Origin: Bostrychus sinensis
Taxonomy: Eukaryota > Chordata > Actinopteri > Gobiiformes > Eleotridae
Reading direction: 5' to 3'
Assembly (NCBI GenBank): GCA_020698575.1
Contig: CM036245.1
Span: 5,923,173 to 5,987,172, forward strand
Length of the DNA stretch: 64,000 nt
Positions 31,156 to 41,936 of the stretch are shown here, piece by piece (positions within the stretch are counted from its first letter, which is position 1; each line of letters opens with the position of its first letter). Under the pieces are notes generated by a model that saw only the letters and a list, made by a program, of their open reading frames with translations, was not told the origin of the DNA and ran no database searches. Both the position numbers and the translations under genes were made by a program.

Positions 31156-31310
31156 CTACCGTATTTTCGCTCCGGATTATAAGGCGCACTGTCATTGAGT
31201 GGTCTATTTTCAAACTTTTCTCACAGATAAAGCTCCGGACTAAAAGGCGAAACAAAACAGTCAGATAAGTCAGTCAGTCAAACTTTATTCAACGCCTTCA
31301 CCATAACTCC
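31156..31310 (+). mobile_element. Fragment of TACCGTATTTTC-type DNA element (family J)
   Basis: TACCGTATTTTCGCTCCGGA then TTATAAGGCGCACTGTCA resembles the left end of the fuller element at 36133-36850. No right end is present. Confidence 0.5.
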
Positions 31311-32935
31311 CAAACTTGTTCAGTTGTAACGTGTGAATAAAAAACACAATCTGAGACGGCTAAATCAAACGATAGCATATTCACAATAACTCATAACTGT
31401 TCAGTTAACATTATAACAAAATACAACACAATACACTCACTTTTTCAGACATGGAAGTAATAAAGCTTTAATAAATACAATTAAAAATATTTTCATTAAC
31501 AAATATTTTAGATACTGTATTGACAAATGTTTATAATTTAGCATTGATTTACATGACCTTATTACACAAGTATTAGGTAAATAACTGGTTAGTAATCCTT
31601 AACTAAACTTTAATGCTCAGTTATTCCAAAGTGTTACTGTTACTTGTTTTAAGTAATAAAGTTTTTTTCTGTCTACAAATGAGTAGTATTTTTGACTCTG
31701 GCAGCAGTAGCAACAGTAGGAGTAATGCTGCCTTCATGTGCTATGGGAATTATGAAAAATACCACTTGCCGAGGTCAAATGTGCACATGAACGCCACCTT
31801 TTGTCATAATTTCCATTGGAAAACTCGAAGATAATTTTGATACTGAGTTACTGAGATGAGGTTGGATTTGATCTTTCAAAATGGCAGCGAAGAAATTGTG
31901 GATGTTAAGAAACGCATAGGCTAATAAATGTTTTTACTCATGTTAGCTCATTGTTTATGTAGCATACACAATTTTAACACAGTAACATTAGCAAACTGGT
32001 ACAATTCTGTCCTTAAAATTACTGTATGATTCATAATCTGTACAAAATACATCACACTTATTTGAGTTTTGATCCATCCTGTTCTTGTTGGAATGTTTTA
32101 CCCATGTAGCAATTCAAGATAAAGTTTCTGTCCGCCATTTTTTATTATGCTACAACCACAACAACTCAGAATTTCCCATTTACAAGTGGAAAATATCATA
32201 ATAGTAGCAGTTCTTGTGTAAACTTTACATTCAGTGCTTGTGTTATCTCTAACTATCTACACTATCACAGTCAGGTTATTTAAAGTGCACCAGCCCAGGC
32301 CCACAGAGCACTGGGGGCTGATAATTGTCCCGTACTCAGAGAGAGATGCTAATGTCCAGATCTCTTCACTGGAGAACCCTCAGCTCCATCAGGTCCAGGC
32401 TAAAGTTGGACCAATTACAGTCATCTGTGTTTGAGAGAAGTCCTCGATGTGGAGAGGGTCCTCACTCAGGACTGACCCGACCAACGAGAGCAGTGCATGA
32501 TGGGAGAACGACTGCAGAATCAGCTGGGAGAGGTTAGAAGCCAGACTAAGAAAAATGTTTTCTTATCAAAACAACAGTGTAAAATTCAATTCAGTTCAAT
32601 TAAAAGTATTAAGTTTGTTTTCTACTTCTGCAATTACTACAAGTACTACTGCTACCACTTTTATTACTAGCATTAGCATTTCTATTTTTACAACAAAGAC
32701 TTCTAATGTTGCTGTTTCTTGTACTTGAGGAAAATGCTTCTTAATTATCTATAAATGTTATTGTCCTCCAATGGCTTTATTATTAATGATTTTAAAAGAC
32801 AAGAATGTTCAGCCAATCACATGCTGGCACAGAAGTAACTTTTGAATAAAGGATGTTCCCATTGGTTCTTCTTTGCCGCTTGTTATCCTGTGGCTGCCAG
32901 TACAGAGGAAATGTCTAGGCACTGGCTTTGTCTGC
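31311..32935. other. Mostly AT-rich, unclassified; possible old DNA element at about 31718-32210
   Basis: AATGCTGCCTTCATGTGC near 31722 and GAATTTCCCATTTAC near 32170 resemble parts of a fish DNA transposon, but I cannot match both ends. The rest, including 32230-32560, shows no repeat partner. Small frames lack domains. Confidence 0.35.
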
Positions 32936-32956
32936 TTACACAATGACAAAATAAAA

Positions 32957-33105
32957 CACCAAAAAAAAAAAAAAAAAAAAAAAAAAACAACCAACCAACC
33001 AAACAAACAAAAACCAAAAAAAAAAAATAAAAAAAAAAATAAAATAAAATAAAATAAAATAAAAAAACAAAAGAAACAAAAAAAGAAAAGAAAAAAGAAA
33101 CTGAG
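32957..33105 (+). repeat. Poly(A)/(AAAAT)n/(CAAC)n low-complexity tract
   Basis: A28-type run, then CCAACCAACCAAAC, then several AAAAT units. The minus-strand 135-codon frame across it is a phenylalanine-rich artefact. Confidence 0.95.
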
Positions 33106-33203
33106 GTAGAAACATTGGATAGGTTTGTTTTTGCATTGGGCTAATGCTGAACTCAAAGCTAGAAGTTTAATGTAAACTCTAAATGTCATGATGTCGTGTA
33201 TTG

Positions 33204-33500
33204 CAGTGTTTCCCAACCTGGGGTACGGGGACCCCTAGGGTACACAAACACATTGCAGGGGGTACTTAAGAATTATTACAAAATTTATTTTCAAGTTGAT
33301 AAGAGAATATTCATGAAACTGCTAAATAATATTATTTAAAAATTATATATGTTTTTACTTTATTTTTTTGGTTTAATAGATGTTTCAATGGGAATTTATT
33401 CAAATTATTTGAATTATTTGTACAGTCATGACTTAAACATTTATTTTAAACGTAAAATATTTAGTAAAATTTAGTTTAAAAAGTATAAATAGTATTTTAA
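33204..33500 (+). mobile_element. hAT family D copy 2 (right end not found)
   Basis: Starts CAGTGTTTCCCAACCTGGGG and continues GTACGGGGACCCCTAGGGTA as in 12119. The AT-rich interior follows, but no CACTG right end or matching octamer is visible. Confidence 0.7.
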
Positions 33501-33604
33501 TTTTATATTTTTATTTGAAAAGGCAGATTATTCATTTCATTGGTTTCTTTTGATTTTAAGAGAAAAATGCAGGAGAATCAGTAATAATATGCCGTATTCT
33601 GGTG

Positions 33605-33860
33605 TTTAATGACAAAAACAGCAAACCACCATGTTTGTTTGGGTCAGCGGTGCATTGCTTATGTCTGGCCTTGTCTTTCTCTGATTGGTTGTTCCACCTG
33701 TGATTGTTCTGCCCATAGAAACTTACATATGAAGAGGTACCAGACTAACTTCTTTGTACAGAATAGGTTAAGAGTTTATCTTGCAGCCAGGGTAATGTTC
33801 TCCCTGTGTCTGCTCCGGTTTCCTCTACCGCCAAAAACATGTACAGGTCCCCCATGGGGC
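33605..33860. repeat. Diverged repeat fragments (family H and retroposon body)
   Basis: CCACCATGTTTGTTTGGGTCAGCGGTGC is inverse to 26980-27010 (family H). From 33790, ATGTTCTCCCTGTGTCTGC and CAAAAACATGTACAGG match the retroposon body in plus orientation. The 155-codon frame 33609-34076 spans these repeats and is rejected as a gene. Confidence 0.5.
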
Positions 33861-34160
33861 CAAAACTCCCCTACAGAAGAGGTTGTTTATCTCTGTGGGA
33901 CTTTCCCAAAGGTCACGATTGTTAAATATAGAAAAACAAACATAGTGACCATACGCAACAGAAACATGCTCTCATTACTGATTAAAGAACAAAAACAGTA
34001 CTTCTTTAGTCTTGGGCTGAGTAGTGAGTGCACAGAGAGGCGTGTGGTTCACTGGGCCGTGATGGAGCCGTGTTAATGACTGTGTTTGTCATGGTGCCGC
34101 TCCGAGGAAGATTCAATCAAGGTGGAACAGCCACGTCAGGAAATGCCCTGAAAAGACACT

Positions 34161-34790
34161 CAGTCTGCCTCGGTCTGCCTCGGTCTGCCTCGGTCTGCCT
34201 CGGTCTGCCTCAGTCTGCCTCTGTCTGCCTCGGTCTGCCTCGGTCTGCTTAGGTCTGCATCAGTCTGCCTCAGTCTGCCTCTGTCTGCTTCAGTCTGCTT
34301 CGGTCTGCCTCTGTCTGCCTCATTCTGCCTCGGTCTGCCTCGGTCTGCTTAGGTCTGCTTCGGTCTGCATCAGTCTGCCTCTGTCTGCTTCAGTCTGCTT
34401 CAGTCTGCTTCGGTCTGCCTCTGTCTGCCTCAGTCTGCCTCAGTCTGCCTCTGTCTGCTTCGGTCTGCGTCAGTCTGCCTCTGTCTGCTTCGGTCTGCCT
34501 CTGTCTGCCTCGGTCTGCCTCGGTCTGCCTCAGTCTGCCTCAGTCTGCCTCAGTCTGCCTCGGTCTGCATCAGTCTGCATCAGTCTGCCTCTGTCTGCAT
34601 CGGTCTGCCTCTGTCTGCCTCGGTCTGCCTCGGTCTGCCTCAGTCTGCCTCAGTCTGCCTCAGTCTGCCTCGGTCTGCATCAGTCTGCATCAGTCTGCCT
34701 CTGTCTGCATCGGTCTGCCTCTGTCTGCATCGGTCTGCCTCTGTCTGCCTCGGTCTGCCTCAGTCTGCCTCAGTCTGCCTCAGTCTGCCT
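34161..34790 (+). repeat. 10-bp satellite, 63 units in perfect register
   Basis: Sixty-three consecutive decamers of form C[G/A/T]GTCTGC[C/T/A/G]T with no insertion or deletion across 630 bp. Positions 2 and 9 carry most variation; a few units begin AGG, and unit 17 is CATTCTGCCT. Units 35-45 (34501-34610) are identical to units 46-56 (34611-34720), a perfect 110-bp higher-order duplication. The period is close to one helical turn. Confidence 0.97.
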
Positions 34791-35785
34791 CAAAAGTCAA
34801 CGCTCGTTATTTAAGCAGAAGTAAAAGAGTATTGTGTTTTAAAGGTTACTCAAATACAAATTACTTGGAGGAAATATTGTTACTACTACCACTCCAACAA
34901 CAATACTCAGTACTAATAACACAAGTCATGATCTGCATACTCCACTGCCCTCAGCTCAGTGTTTAAGCAGCCACACCACATCTCTTCCAGATTGTTCCAT
35001 CACGTCTTTGTGTGAACATCCAGCAACATTTGGACCTGCAAACTGAGAATACCTCCTGCTTTCTCTACACTTCCCTCCTCCGTGCTCCATTCCTGTGCTT
35101 ACTTGCTCCCAGCTGTTTGCCTAAAATGTTATGCTGTTATGTTTTTGTCTGCACAAAGCTAACTGTAGCACATTAGCGTCACAGATGTGGGAAATGTAAT
35201 GAGTCGCTAGAACAAACGCCCCATATTATTTAATGTCAAAAAAGAGCTTCGTAATCAGAGCGCTCCTTTGATGCTGACGCAGATTTGAAATGTTCAGTGT
35301 TGCTAGAGTACTACCCAAACTACTACTACTACCTTTACTAGGAGTACCACAACTACTACCAGGGCTTGACAGTAACCCTCGCCAACCGGCCAAATACAGG
35401 CAGATTTTCATTTTGGCTGTAACACAAAAACTCCCACTGCAATTGTGTCCGGTTACATTTTATGAATACCTATTGTAAAGGTTAAGCTTGAATTTATGTT
35501 GATCTGCTTGAGTGTACACCATGTACGGAAGTATATCCAACATTAACTGTAAGGCATTACCACGATATTAGTCTCACAGTACGATATTTATTGTGGCGAG
35601 GCTGACGCGTTGAGGAAAAGCTCATGATAACAAAATGTATTCTCTAAAAAAGCCCTGATGAGCCTTTAGTGATTTAGTTATTATGATATTTCAAAAGATA
35701 TAAATAAAAAAGATAAAAGATAATCATAAAAGATCATGATCTATGTAGTTCCCTCTGTTTTTTTACCCTTCAATATCGTCTCCAT
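34791..35785. other. Intergenic, unclassified, with TAC-rich words
   Basis: Degenerate TACTAC-type trinucleotide words at 34885 and 35320-35350. CAGTACGATATTTATTGTGG near 35578 may be an old repeat. No coding signal. Confidence 0.4.
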
Positions 35786-35789
35786 AAGG

Positions 35790-35945
35790 TTTCTTCTTTT
35801 TGTCCCACAGCTGGGCTTTTTTTAGGAGTTTTTCCTTATCAAGGAGTGTAGTTATTGTTTGTGTTGATTGTGTGTTTGTTTAACTGTTTGTGAAGCCCTT
35901 TGAGGAGACTTCTGTTGTGATACTGGGCTATACAAGTAAAATTGA
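35790..35945 (+). repeat. L2-type LINE 3' tail
   Basis: AGGAGTTTTTCCTTATC, GTGAAGCCCTTTGAGGAGA, TGTTGTGATACTGGGCTATA and an AATTGAAATGAATT end, as at 19896-20100. Confidence 0.65.
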
Positions 35946-36130
35946 AATGAATTATTGTCAATATTATTACATTAATATATTCTGCCTAGGTAACCCATTT
36001 TTTTCTTTATCCTGTCCATAAATAAAACAAAATTTTACATTTCTTTAACTCATTAAATTGAGGCCAGTAAAGACACTAATTGGGTAGCAACTTTTGGCAA
36101 ATACTAGCCACAATGGCCAGTGAGCAAACA
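35946..36130. other. AT-rich spacer
   Basis: Nothing recognised. Confidence 0.5.
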
Positions 36131-36132
36131 AG

Positions 36133-36850
36133 TACCCTATTTTCCGGACTATAAGTCGCACTTTTGTTCATCGTCTGGCTCGGGGTGTGACGTATACTCA
36201 GGTGTGACTTATATATTAAAATATTTCAGGTGTTGGTTAGAGGGCGCTCTAGGCTTGTGTCCCAGCATCTGCTGCACCTGTACCACTGACAATTTAAAAT
36301 GTAAACATTACCACTAACAACTTAGGCTATAAAGACAACTGAGAAAGAGCGGAATAATTGGAAATGGAACTGATGCTGAGTCTGACGACAGCCACGCAGA
36401 GGAGGAAGCGGCGCTTCGTCTACCTCCGGAGTTGGCGGAGTTGTTCAGAAGCGACACCGAGGATGAAGAATTTAAAGGATTTAGTGATTAGGAGTGAGAT
36501 GGTGAGTTTGGTGAACTTGTTATATTATGTTCTTTATGCTATAGTTATGTGAATAACTGTTAATATATTACGTTAACATACGAGACACCTATTCAGTTCG
36601 TTGTTTATGCTTCATGTAGCTGAATAACCATCAATGTGTTACGTTAGCAAACCACACACCTATTCAGCTGTTGTTCTCTATTCTATTATTACTATAACCT
36701 GCCTTTCAACATGAAATGTCTGTTCTTGGTGTCGGATTTTGTAAAATAAATTTTCTCCCAAAAATTAGACATTTTTTTCCTCTTCATTATGCATTTTTTG
36801 GGTAGTGCAACTTCTACTCTGGAGCGACTTATAATCCAGAAAATATGGTA
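36133..36850 (+). mobile_element. TA-flanked DNA transposon, family J, with ORF relic
   Basis: Begins TACCCTATTTTCCGGACTAT, then AAGTCGCAC; ends GCGACTTATAATCCAGAAAA then TATGGTA. The inverted ends are over 20 bp and terminate in TA on both sides, suggesting Tc1/mariner/pogo-like TA targeting. The interior has an acidic coding relic (separate entry) and AT-rich sequence. Too short for a full transposase. Confidence 0.65.
36350..36491 (+). pseudogene. Acidic transposon-derived ORF relic
   Basis: Reading frame through DAESDDSHAEEEAALRLPPE, then LAELFRSDTEDEEFKGFSD and a TAG. The acidic stretch followed by LPPELAELF and SDTEDE looks like a true protein segment rather than chance. A splice-donor-like GGTGAGTTTGG follows at about 36500. 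I do not recognise the exact family; its location inside inverted ends makes it transposon-derived. There is no ATG in a convincing context in this frame. Confidence 0.45.
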
Positions 36851-36879
36851 AATGTCAAGCTCTGACTACTACCAAACAA

Positions 36880-37400
36880 ATTTTACCTCTACTGTTTTAT
36901 TTAATTGAGTAAGTTTCAGAAAATGTCCTCAGATATTCCTTCCAAAGAGGCGACTTGAGTGAAAGAGTCTAGTTCCACCTCTGAATGTAGGCCGCCTGGC
37001 TGCGTATCTCTCTCCATTGTTCAGAATAAGGTCCGTCGCCTCCGGGACTGACTCGTCGCACGGAGAGAGTGGCGGCGCTCTGCTGTCACTCCCTTCTCCA
37101 GTGTAAAAAAACCTGTTTGTTTGAAGATCACTTGGACTGTGCTGAATCAATTAACTCATCCATGGCTAATCCAGAACACTGTGAGGAATCGATTTGGGCT
37201 GGCGGCTCCGACTCTGCCTTTGTTTATCCTATATGTGCTGAGTATATGATATAGGCCGCTCTGCTGTACCGGAGAGAGAGAGAGGAGAGGTGCATGCTGG
37301 GAGTGTTGGCTCACAGACCGCGGACTGACTCAGGAAGTGGATTTTAGTTTAGATTTGCAGTGGTTTCATCAAAAGCTGCAGTGGTGAGTGCAGCTGAAGT
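36880..37400. promoter_or_regulatory. Candidate conserved non-coding block 7
   Basis: CpG-richer unique block with GCTGAATCAATTAACTCATC, GGAATCGATTTGGGCTGGC and GTCGCCTCCGGGACTGACTC. Two 60-73-codon frames on opposite strands have no domain. Confidence 0.3.
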
Positions 37401-38325
37401 TCTTGACTGATAATTTTATAAGGATTCGAGCGAGTTTGATAAAGGACAATTTGTGATGTCTAGAGCAGTAGTACCCTCTCACTTTTACCTGTTGCTGATT
37501 TTTCAGAAAGTGGTTTAATTTTGTTGAAAATAGTAATTCTTTTTCTTCTACATTTTTTTAAAATTTCAAATTAAAACAACAAAAATAAATACGACTGCCT
37601 TTAAAATTAAGATTTACAATACAACTCTTATTTTTCTATTATTTTATGGTCAAAATAAAGTTAATAAAGTTAAAATAAACTTAAAATAATAATATTTCTA
37701 CAAAAAAAAAAAAAAAATCTGGCTAATAAATCTGAAAAAAGTAAAATATATTTGATTAATATTCTGTAGTAAGTATAGTAGTATTGCCTCCTTTTCATCC
37801 TTTCCTTTCCTCCTTTTCGTCAGTGAGACATTTGAGCTTTCATATGTTTCAGTGCTTCAATATGGAAAAAAGAATAGATTTTTGTTTTGATGTTGGAAAT
37901 AAATTATAAAAAATATGTACAAATTTTGTAATATTAAAATATTATATTAAAAAATGCACTTGACACATTTTTATTTTCAGAAAAATGTAGTAACATGTAA
38001 TCACAATCTCAAACTGGATTTGTTGTTTTTCTAGTATTAGTAGTAGTAGTAGTTTTTCAATATTAGTTGCTGAACTGCTGGGCCAAGTATTCATCGAGGT
38101 TATACATTTGTTATAGGCACAGAAATACTGACGTTTGCTTGAGTTAGTGCTGTAACAGAGGGAAAACTTTGGAGAGGGAAAAATTGCCCTCCAAAATATC
38201 TATTATATTTAATCTGTGTATAATAACAGAGCTAATTATATAAACTGTAACTACTTGATGCAGTTTAGTTCTAAAATGCTCTTAAATTGTGTTAAAGATT
38301 GATTGTGATTACACAATGCACCATG
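37401..38325. other. AT-rich intergenic
   Basis: Very AT-rich with poly(A) near 37700. Nothing recognised. Confidence 0.5.
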
Positions 38326-38329
38326 TTAT

Positions 38330-38560
38330 TACATTTTCCTGAAAATAAAAATGTGTAATGTGAATTTTGTAATAATTTGCTCAAAATGTAATAACTTATT
38401 ACAAAATGCGGCAAATTTTGTTACATAATGCGTTGGGGCATTTTATTACAAAATGTGTCAGTTATTGCAAAATGCAGCTTTATTACAAATTTACGTGGCA
38501 ATTTTATTACATTTTGGACATTTATTACATAATGTGGTGTTATTACAAAATGCGGCTAAA
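38330..38560 (+). repeat. Degenerate short repeat built on TTATTACAAAATG
   Basis: About ten occurrences of TTATTACA(A/T)AATG(Y)G or close variants in 230 bp at irregular spacing of 15-30 bp, for example near 38395, 38447, 38482, 38510 and 38550. Looks like a strongly decayed tandem array or an evolving AT-rich satellite. Confidence 0.65.
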
Positions 38561-38740
38561 CAAGTGCCTTGCCCAAGGACACAACGACAGTATGCAATGC
38601 CAGAGCATGCTACTACCACCCAAACTACTACTACTACTTTTTACACATAATACTAAATAGTAGTCAGTTTTGTTTTTTTACAATAAACCCATTGTAGTAC
38701 TGCAGTGGTATTTTTCACATTGTTACCTGTAGCACTACAT
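38561..38740. repeat. High-copy repeat scrap
   Basis: GTGCCTTGCCCAAGGACACA matches the 19720 and 45745 repeats. The rest is TAC-rich low complexity. Confidence 0.4.
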
Positions 38741-38744
38741 TATT

Positions 38745-39123
38745 TTAACTTTGCAGAGAACACTTGGATTAGGTGTCTGCTGGCAACAATGGGGACTGGA
38801 CAGAGCATAAATAGGCTAATTAGCACAGCTGTTAGCGACATGAGGCTAACAGACAGATAAATGAGCTGACTGCTTGGTAGTGACGGAGGTTTAAGGCTGA
38901 AATGATCGGTGACGGTGTCTGGGCTTTAGAAACGCGCAGGAGCACTTCCTGGTTTCGCATGTCTAAGTAGAGCTGTGAGACCAAGCGTTTTCAGCTCTGG
39001 AGAAGGGCAGCGCCGCAGCATACAGGATTACTTAAACAAAATACTACTCCAGGTCTGTTTTTGATGTGGAATTAACATTATAACATGGTTAAAAGCTTGG
39101 TTTAGCAGAATAGGGGACCTTAA
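38745..39123 (+). mobile_element. TTAA-ended element, family F1 copy 3 (left end lost)
   Basis: Shares GAACACTTGGATTAGGTGTC, GGGGACTGGACAGAGCATAA and ACATTATAACATGGTT with 2709-3066 and 15180-15595. Right end GGGGACCTTAA at about 39114-39123. Confidence 0.6.
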
Positions 39124-39435
39124 AGAACATGAAATTAGTCGACAGGTATGCGTTTGTATTTTTAATTGAACATAATTTTGAAAAACCACCAGACACCAGA
39201 CATGAAAAACGGAAGATATCATTTAAATCTATATTATACTGTGTGTAGAAGAGATTTTCGAAAATATTCCAGCTTGATGAACTTTGATGGCGCCCTGTAG
39301 ACTGTGTACCACAGACTGGAGTGGCCCAGGTCTGTTATGTCAAATAAAAGACATAAAGTCAGTTTACTCTTTGTGCCACAAAGACTAGATGAAGATGGGT
39401 TCACTTCCAGCCAGACAAGTCCAGTCTTTTTCTGT
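39124..39435. other. Intergenic, unclassified
   Basis: Frames 39234-39464 (minus) and 39304-39489 (plus) overlap and show no domain; part borders family H. Confidence 0.35.
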
Positions 39436-39720
39436 TTTACACAAAGAGTCTGGTCCCGTATCAAGACTCACAAAGGAACCAACAGGTGACAAAGGAAAGC
39501 ACTAAACGCAATCAAACAGAGGTGAGAGAAATGATAATATTGCTCCATTTTAGCCGGCACCATCTTGGTTAATTTGGATATACTTCTTCGATATAACGCT
39601 CTGCAGATTAAAGACTGTGATAGGTTGGTTCCAAATAAATTGTTGGGAAAGACTCAGAGGAACCAGACCCTCCTGCTTTCGCAAAAAAAGGAGATGGGGC
39701 CAGCTGCACGTTAAAACATT
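39436..39720 (+). repeat. Family H copy 2
   Basis: GGAACCAACAGGTGACAAAGG, CTGTGATAGGTTGGTTCCAAA and AGAGGAACCAGACCCTCCTGC align with 27220-27400. Confidence 0.5.
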
Positions 39721-41555
39721 TCATCCACAATTTGTGCCGATCCAAAGTCGGGACAATAAATGCTCACTGATGCATGAGGAAGGGCATAAAAACCCACACC
39801 AATAATCCTGGAAAACACAGACAAAAAGAACTTTATATTTAAAAAAATCTCTAGTATTAACCAGTTCCTCCAGTGACCTTGTACTTAACAGTTTTACTTC
39901 TACTTCCTGCCCTTCTGTTCAATCCTGCCCATCATTTTCCTAAATAGAACAATACGAACAGACGATGATCAGACATAAACCACGGGTCACCTTCAGACTC
40001 CAGGCCCGGTCGTGTTGAAGTCACCATCACAGCAAATGTTTTATTGGGACTTTTGACGGCCGTCTCAGCTCAAACTCTTGCATAAAACCTCTAATACAGG
40101 CGGCGGTCGTTGTCTTCTGGAGGGCTGGACATAAAACTGAAGAGCAGAGAGGAAAAGAGTGAATGACAGAGATCTTTGAGCAGGTTTTAGTCATTGTCTG
40201 TCTGAGGATATAACCTGCAACACAAAGATGTCCTGTTTTCTTAAATGATGAATTAATGGAGGAATTAAAGGTGATTCTAGGTCATCATGTTTCTAAAAAA
40301 AGACAATTTAAGGCACAGGTGAGGATTGAATGAGTAAAAAATACTGTTTAAGTTTTTAAAAAAGTTAATTCAGCTGCTGCCCAATCTTGAAAAAGGCTGG
40401 CTTCACACAAAAGGACGCTGGAACAACTCACGCCTTTTAATTTATTTTATTAATTGTTTTCTTTTGTTGTTAGATGTTTCAGTTTATTGTTTCATTGACA
40501 TGTTTTAGCAGCTAGACTTGTGTACACATGAACAGTGTAGATTGGTTAAATGGAGTAGGTTGATAACCTACAAAGACACAAAATGCACATGAAAAAAATC
40601 ACCACAATGAACATAATTTAACAAACATATTTTAACTTTTACAATTTAAAATCACATTTTGTCAATCAATAGTTTTAAACTTTCAATTATTTATTTAAAG
40701 TAACCTTTTAGCTCTAATTATAAACCCAATGAATTAACAAATTGCACAGTAACTTATTTAAATTCATATTTTACAAAATGAAATGTCTGTAATCAGTGGT
40801 TTACATAATGAAATTAGGTTTCACCCAAATAATTTAACAAATTAATGTTTTTAATCAAAATTATTAAATCAATTTAAACCAATTATTTTAACTTAAAACT
40901 AAAGAAATCCGCAAATGAATTCAGTTACAAATTTCATTGTACATTTTAGCTGAACAGCTGTGTCTTTTGTTAAAGCCAAGCTGAACCTGTTTGTTGTGAG
41001 CAGTGAGTTTACCTTCAGTCTGTGTAGTTCTGTGATTGTGAGACAGGAGAAGTGAAAGGAGCGTTTCATTTTTCTCAGGCTACAGCCAAACTGGGTGGGC
41101 TGCAGGAACACTTCAGCAGACCCACACTGCTCTGGTTTTACCTGGCAGTAACTTTGATTTCATTCCATTTCATTTATTTTTGTAAATACAAGTCCCATTG
41201 ACTCCTATACGATCCCTCGCTCGGTTATACTTTGGTTTTTCTCTCTTTGTATCTGTACAAAGTTTTTTCTGCTATGTGCCTTCTCTGCCAGGATGAAAGT
41301 CGAGAAACAAAGCCATTACTACCAGCACTTCTGGGTTTGGCAACGCTCAGACTTGTGTCGTTTTCAGCCCAGAGACAGCGGGGAGAGATGCTGGACACTT
41401 TAGGACAGAAAAGTTCCTGAGTTCTGCTTTAAATGTTCACAATCAATTTGAACCCAGCTTCCAACATATTTTGCCCACCCCCAATCATTTTCTCAACAAC
41501 ATAAGTTACTTGCTTTCAGTTCATTAAAACACAGCAAAAAGTTAATGAATGTGGA
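39721..41555. other. Intergenic, mostly AT-rich
   Basis: No transposon ends seen. Patches at 40000-40140 and 41230-41420 are GC-richer but lack motifs I can support. Short frames have no domains. Confidence 0.4.
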
Positions 41556-41574
41556 TTATGATGTGGGGTTGTTC

Positions 41575-41936
41575 TCAGGAGCTTAGTTCCAGTGAAAGGA
41601 ACTCTGAATGCTTCAGCACCAAGAGATTTAGGACACATCCATGCTCCCAACTTTGTGGAACAGTTTGGGGACGGCCCCTTCCTGTCCATAAAGACCTGGA
41701 TGAGTGAGTTTGGTGTGGAAGAACCTGACTGAACCTGCACAGAGTCCTGACCTCAACCTGACAGAACAACTTTGGGATGAATTAGAGCCAAGACTGAGAG
41801 CCAAGGATCAGAGTCTGATGTAGACAGAAGCAAAGGCTGGGCCCATGTCATATTAAACACTACGGATTATTATGGGATGTTACCTAAGTTCATATGTGTG
41901 TAAAGGCAGCTGAGTGAATACTTTTGGAAATATAGG
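41575..41936 (+). pseudogene. Tc1-like transposase 3' relic
   Basis: In one frame it reads SPDLNLTEQLWDELEPRLRA (41740-41805), the C-terminal part of the Tc1/mariner transposase with the PDLNPIEHLWDELE-type motif. Upstream, AACTTTGTGGAACAGTTTGGGG matches the coding region before it, but the segment carrying the second catalytic aspartate appears deleted between CCTTCCTG and TCCATAAAGA. Downstream GTGAATACTTTTGGAAATATAG is the usual inverted-end region. Several frameshifts; non-functional. It abuts the family E element at 41937. Confidence 0.8.

Noticed and set aside
32809..33216. 135-codon phenylalanine-rich minus frame
   Set aside because: Translation of poly(A)/(AAAAT)n low-complexity sequence.
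33609..34076. 155-codon plus frame
   Set aside because: It crosses family H and retroposon fragments; the translated text has no domain and no splice logic.
34161..34790. CRISPR-like array
   Set aside because: Units are 10 bp with no spacers, in a eukaryotic context; it is a satellite.
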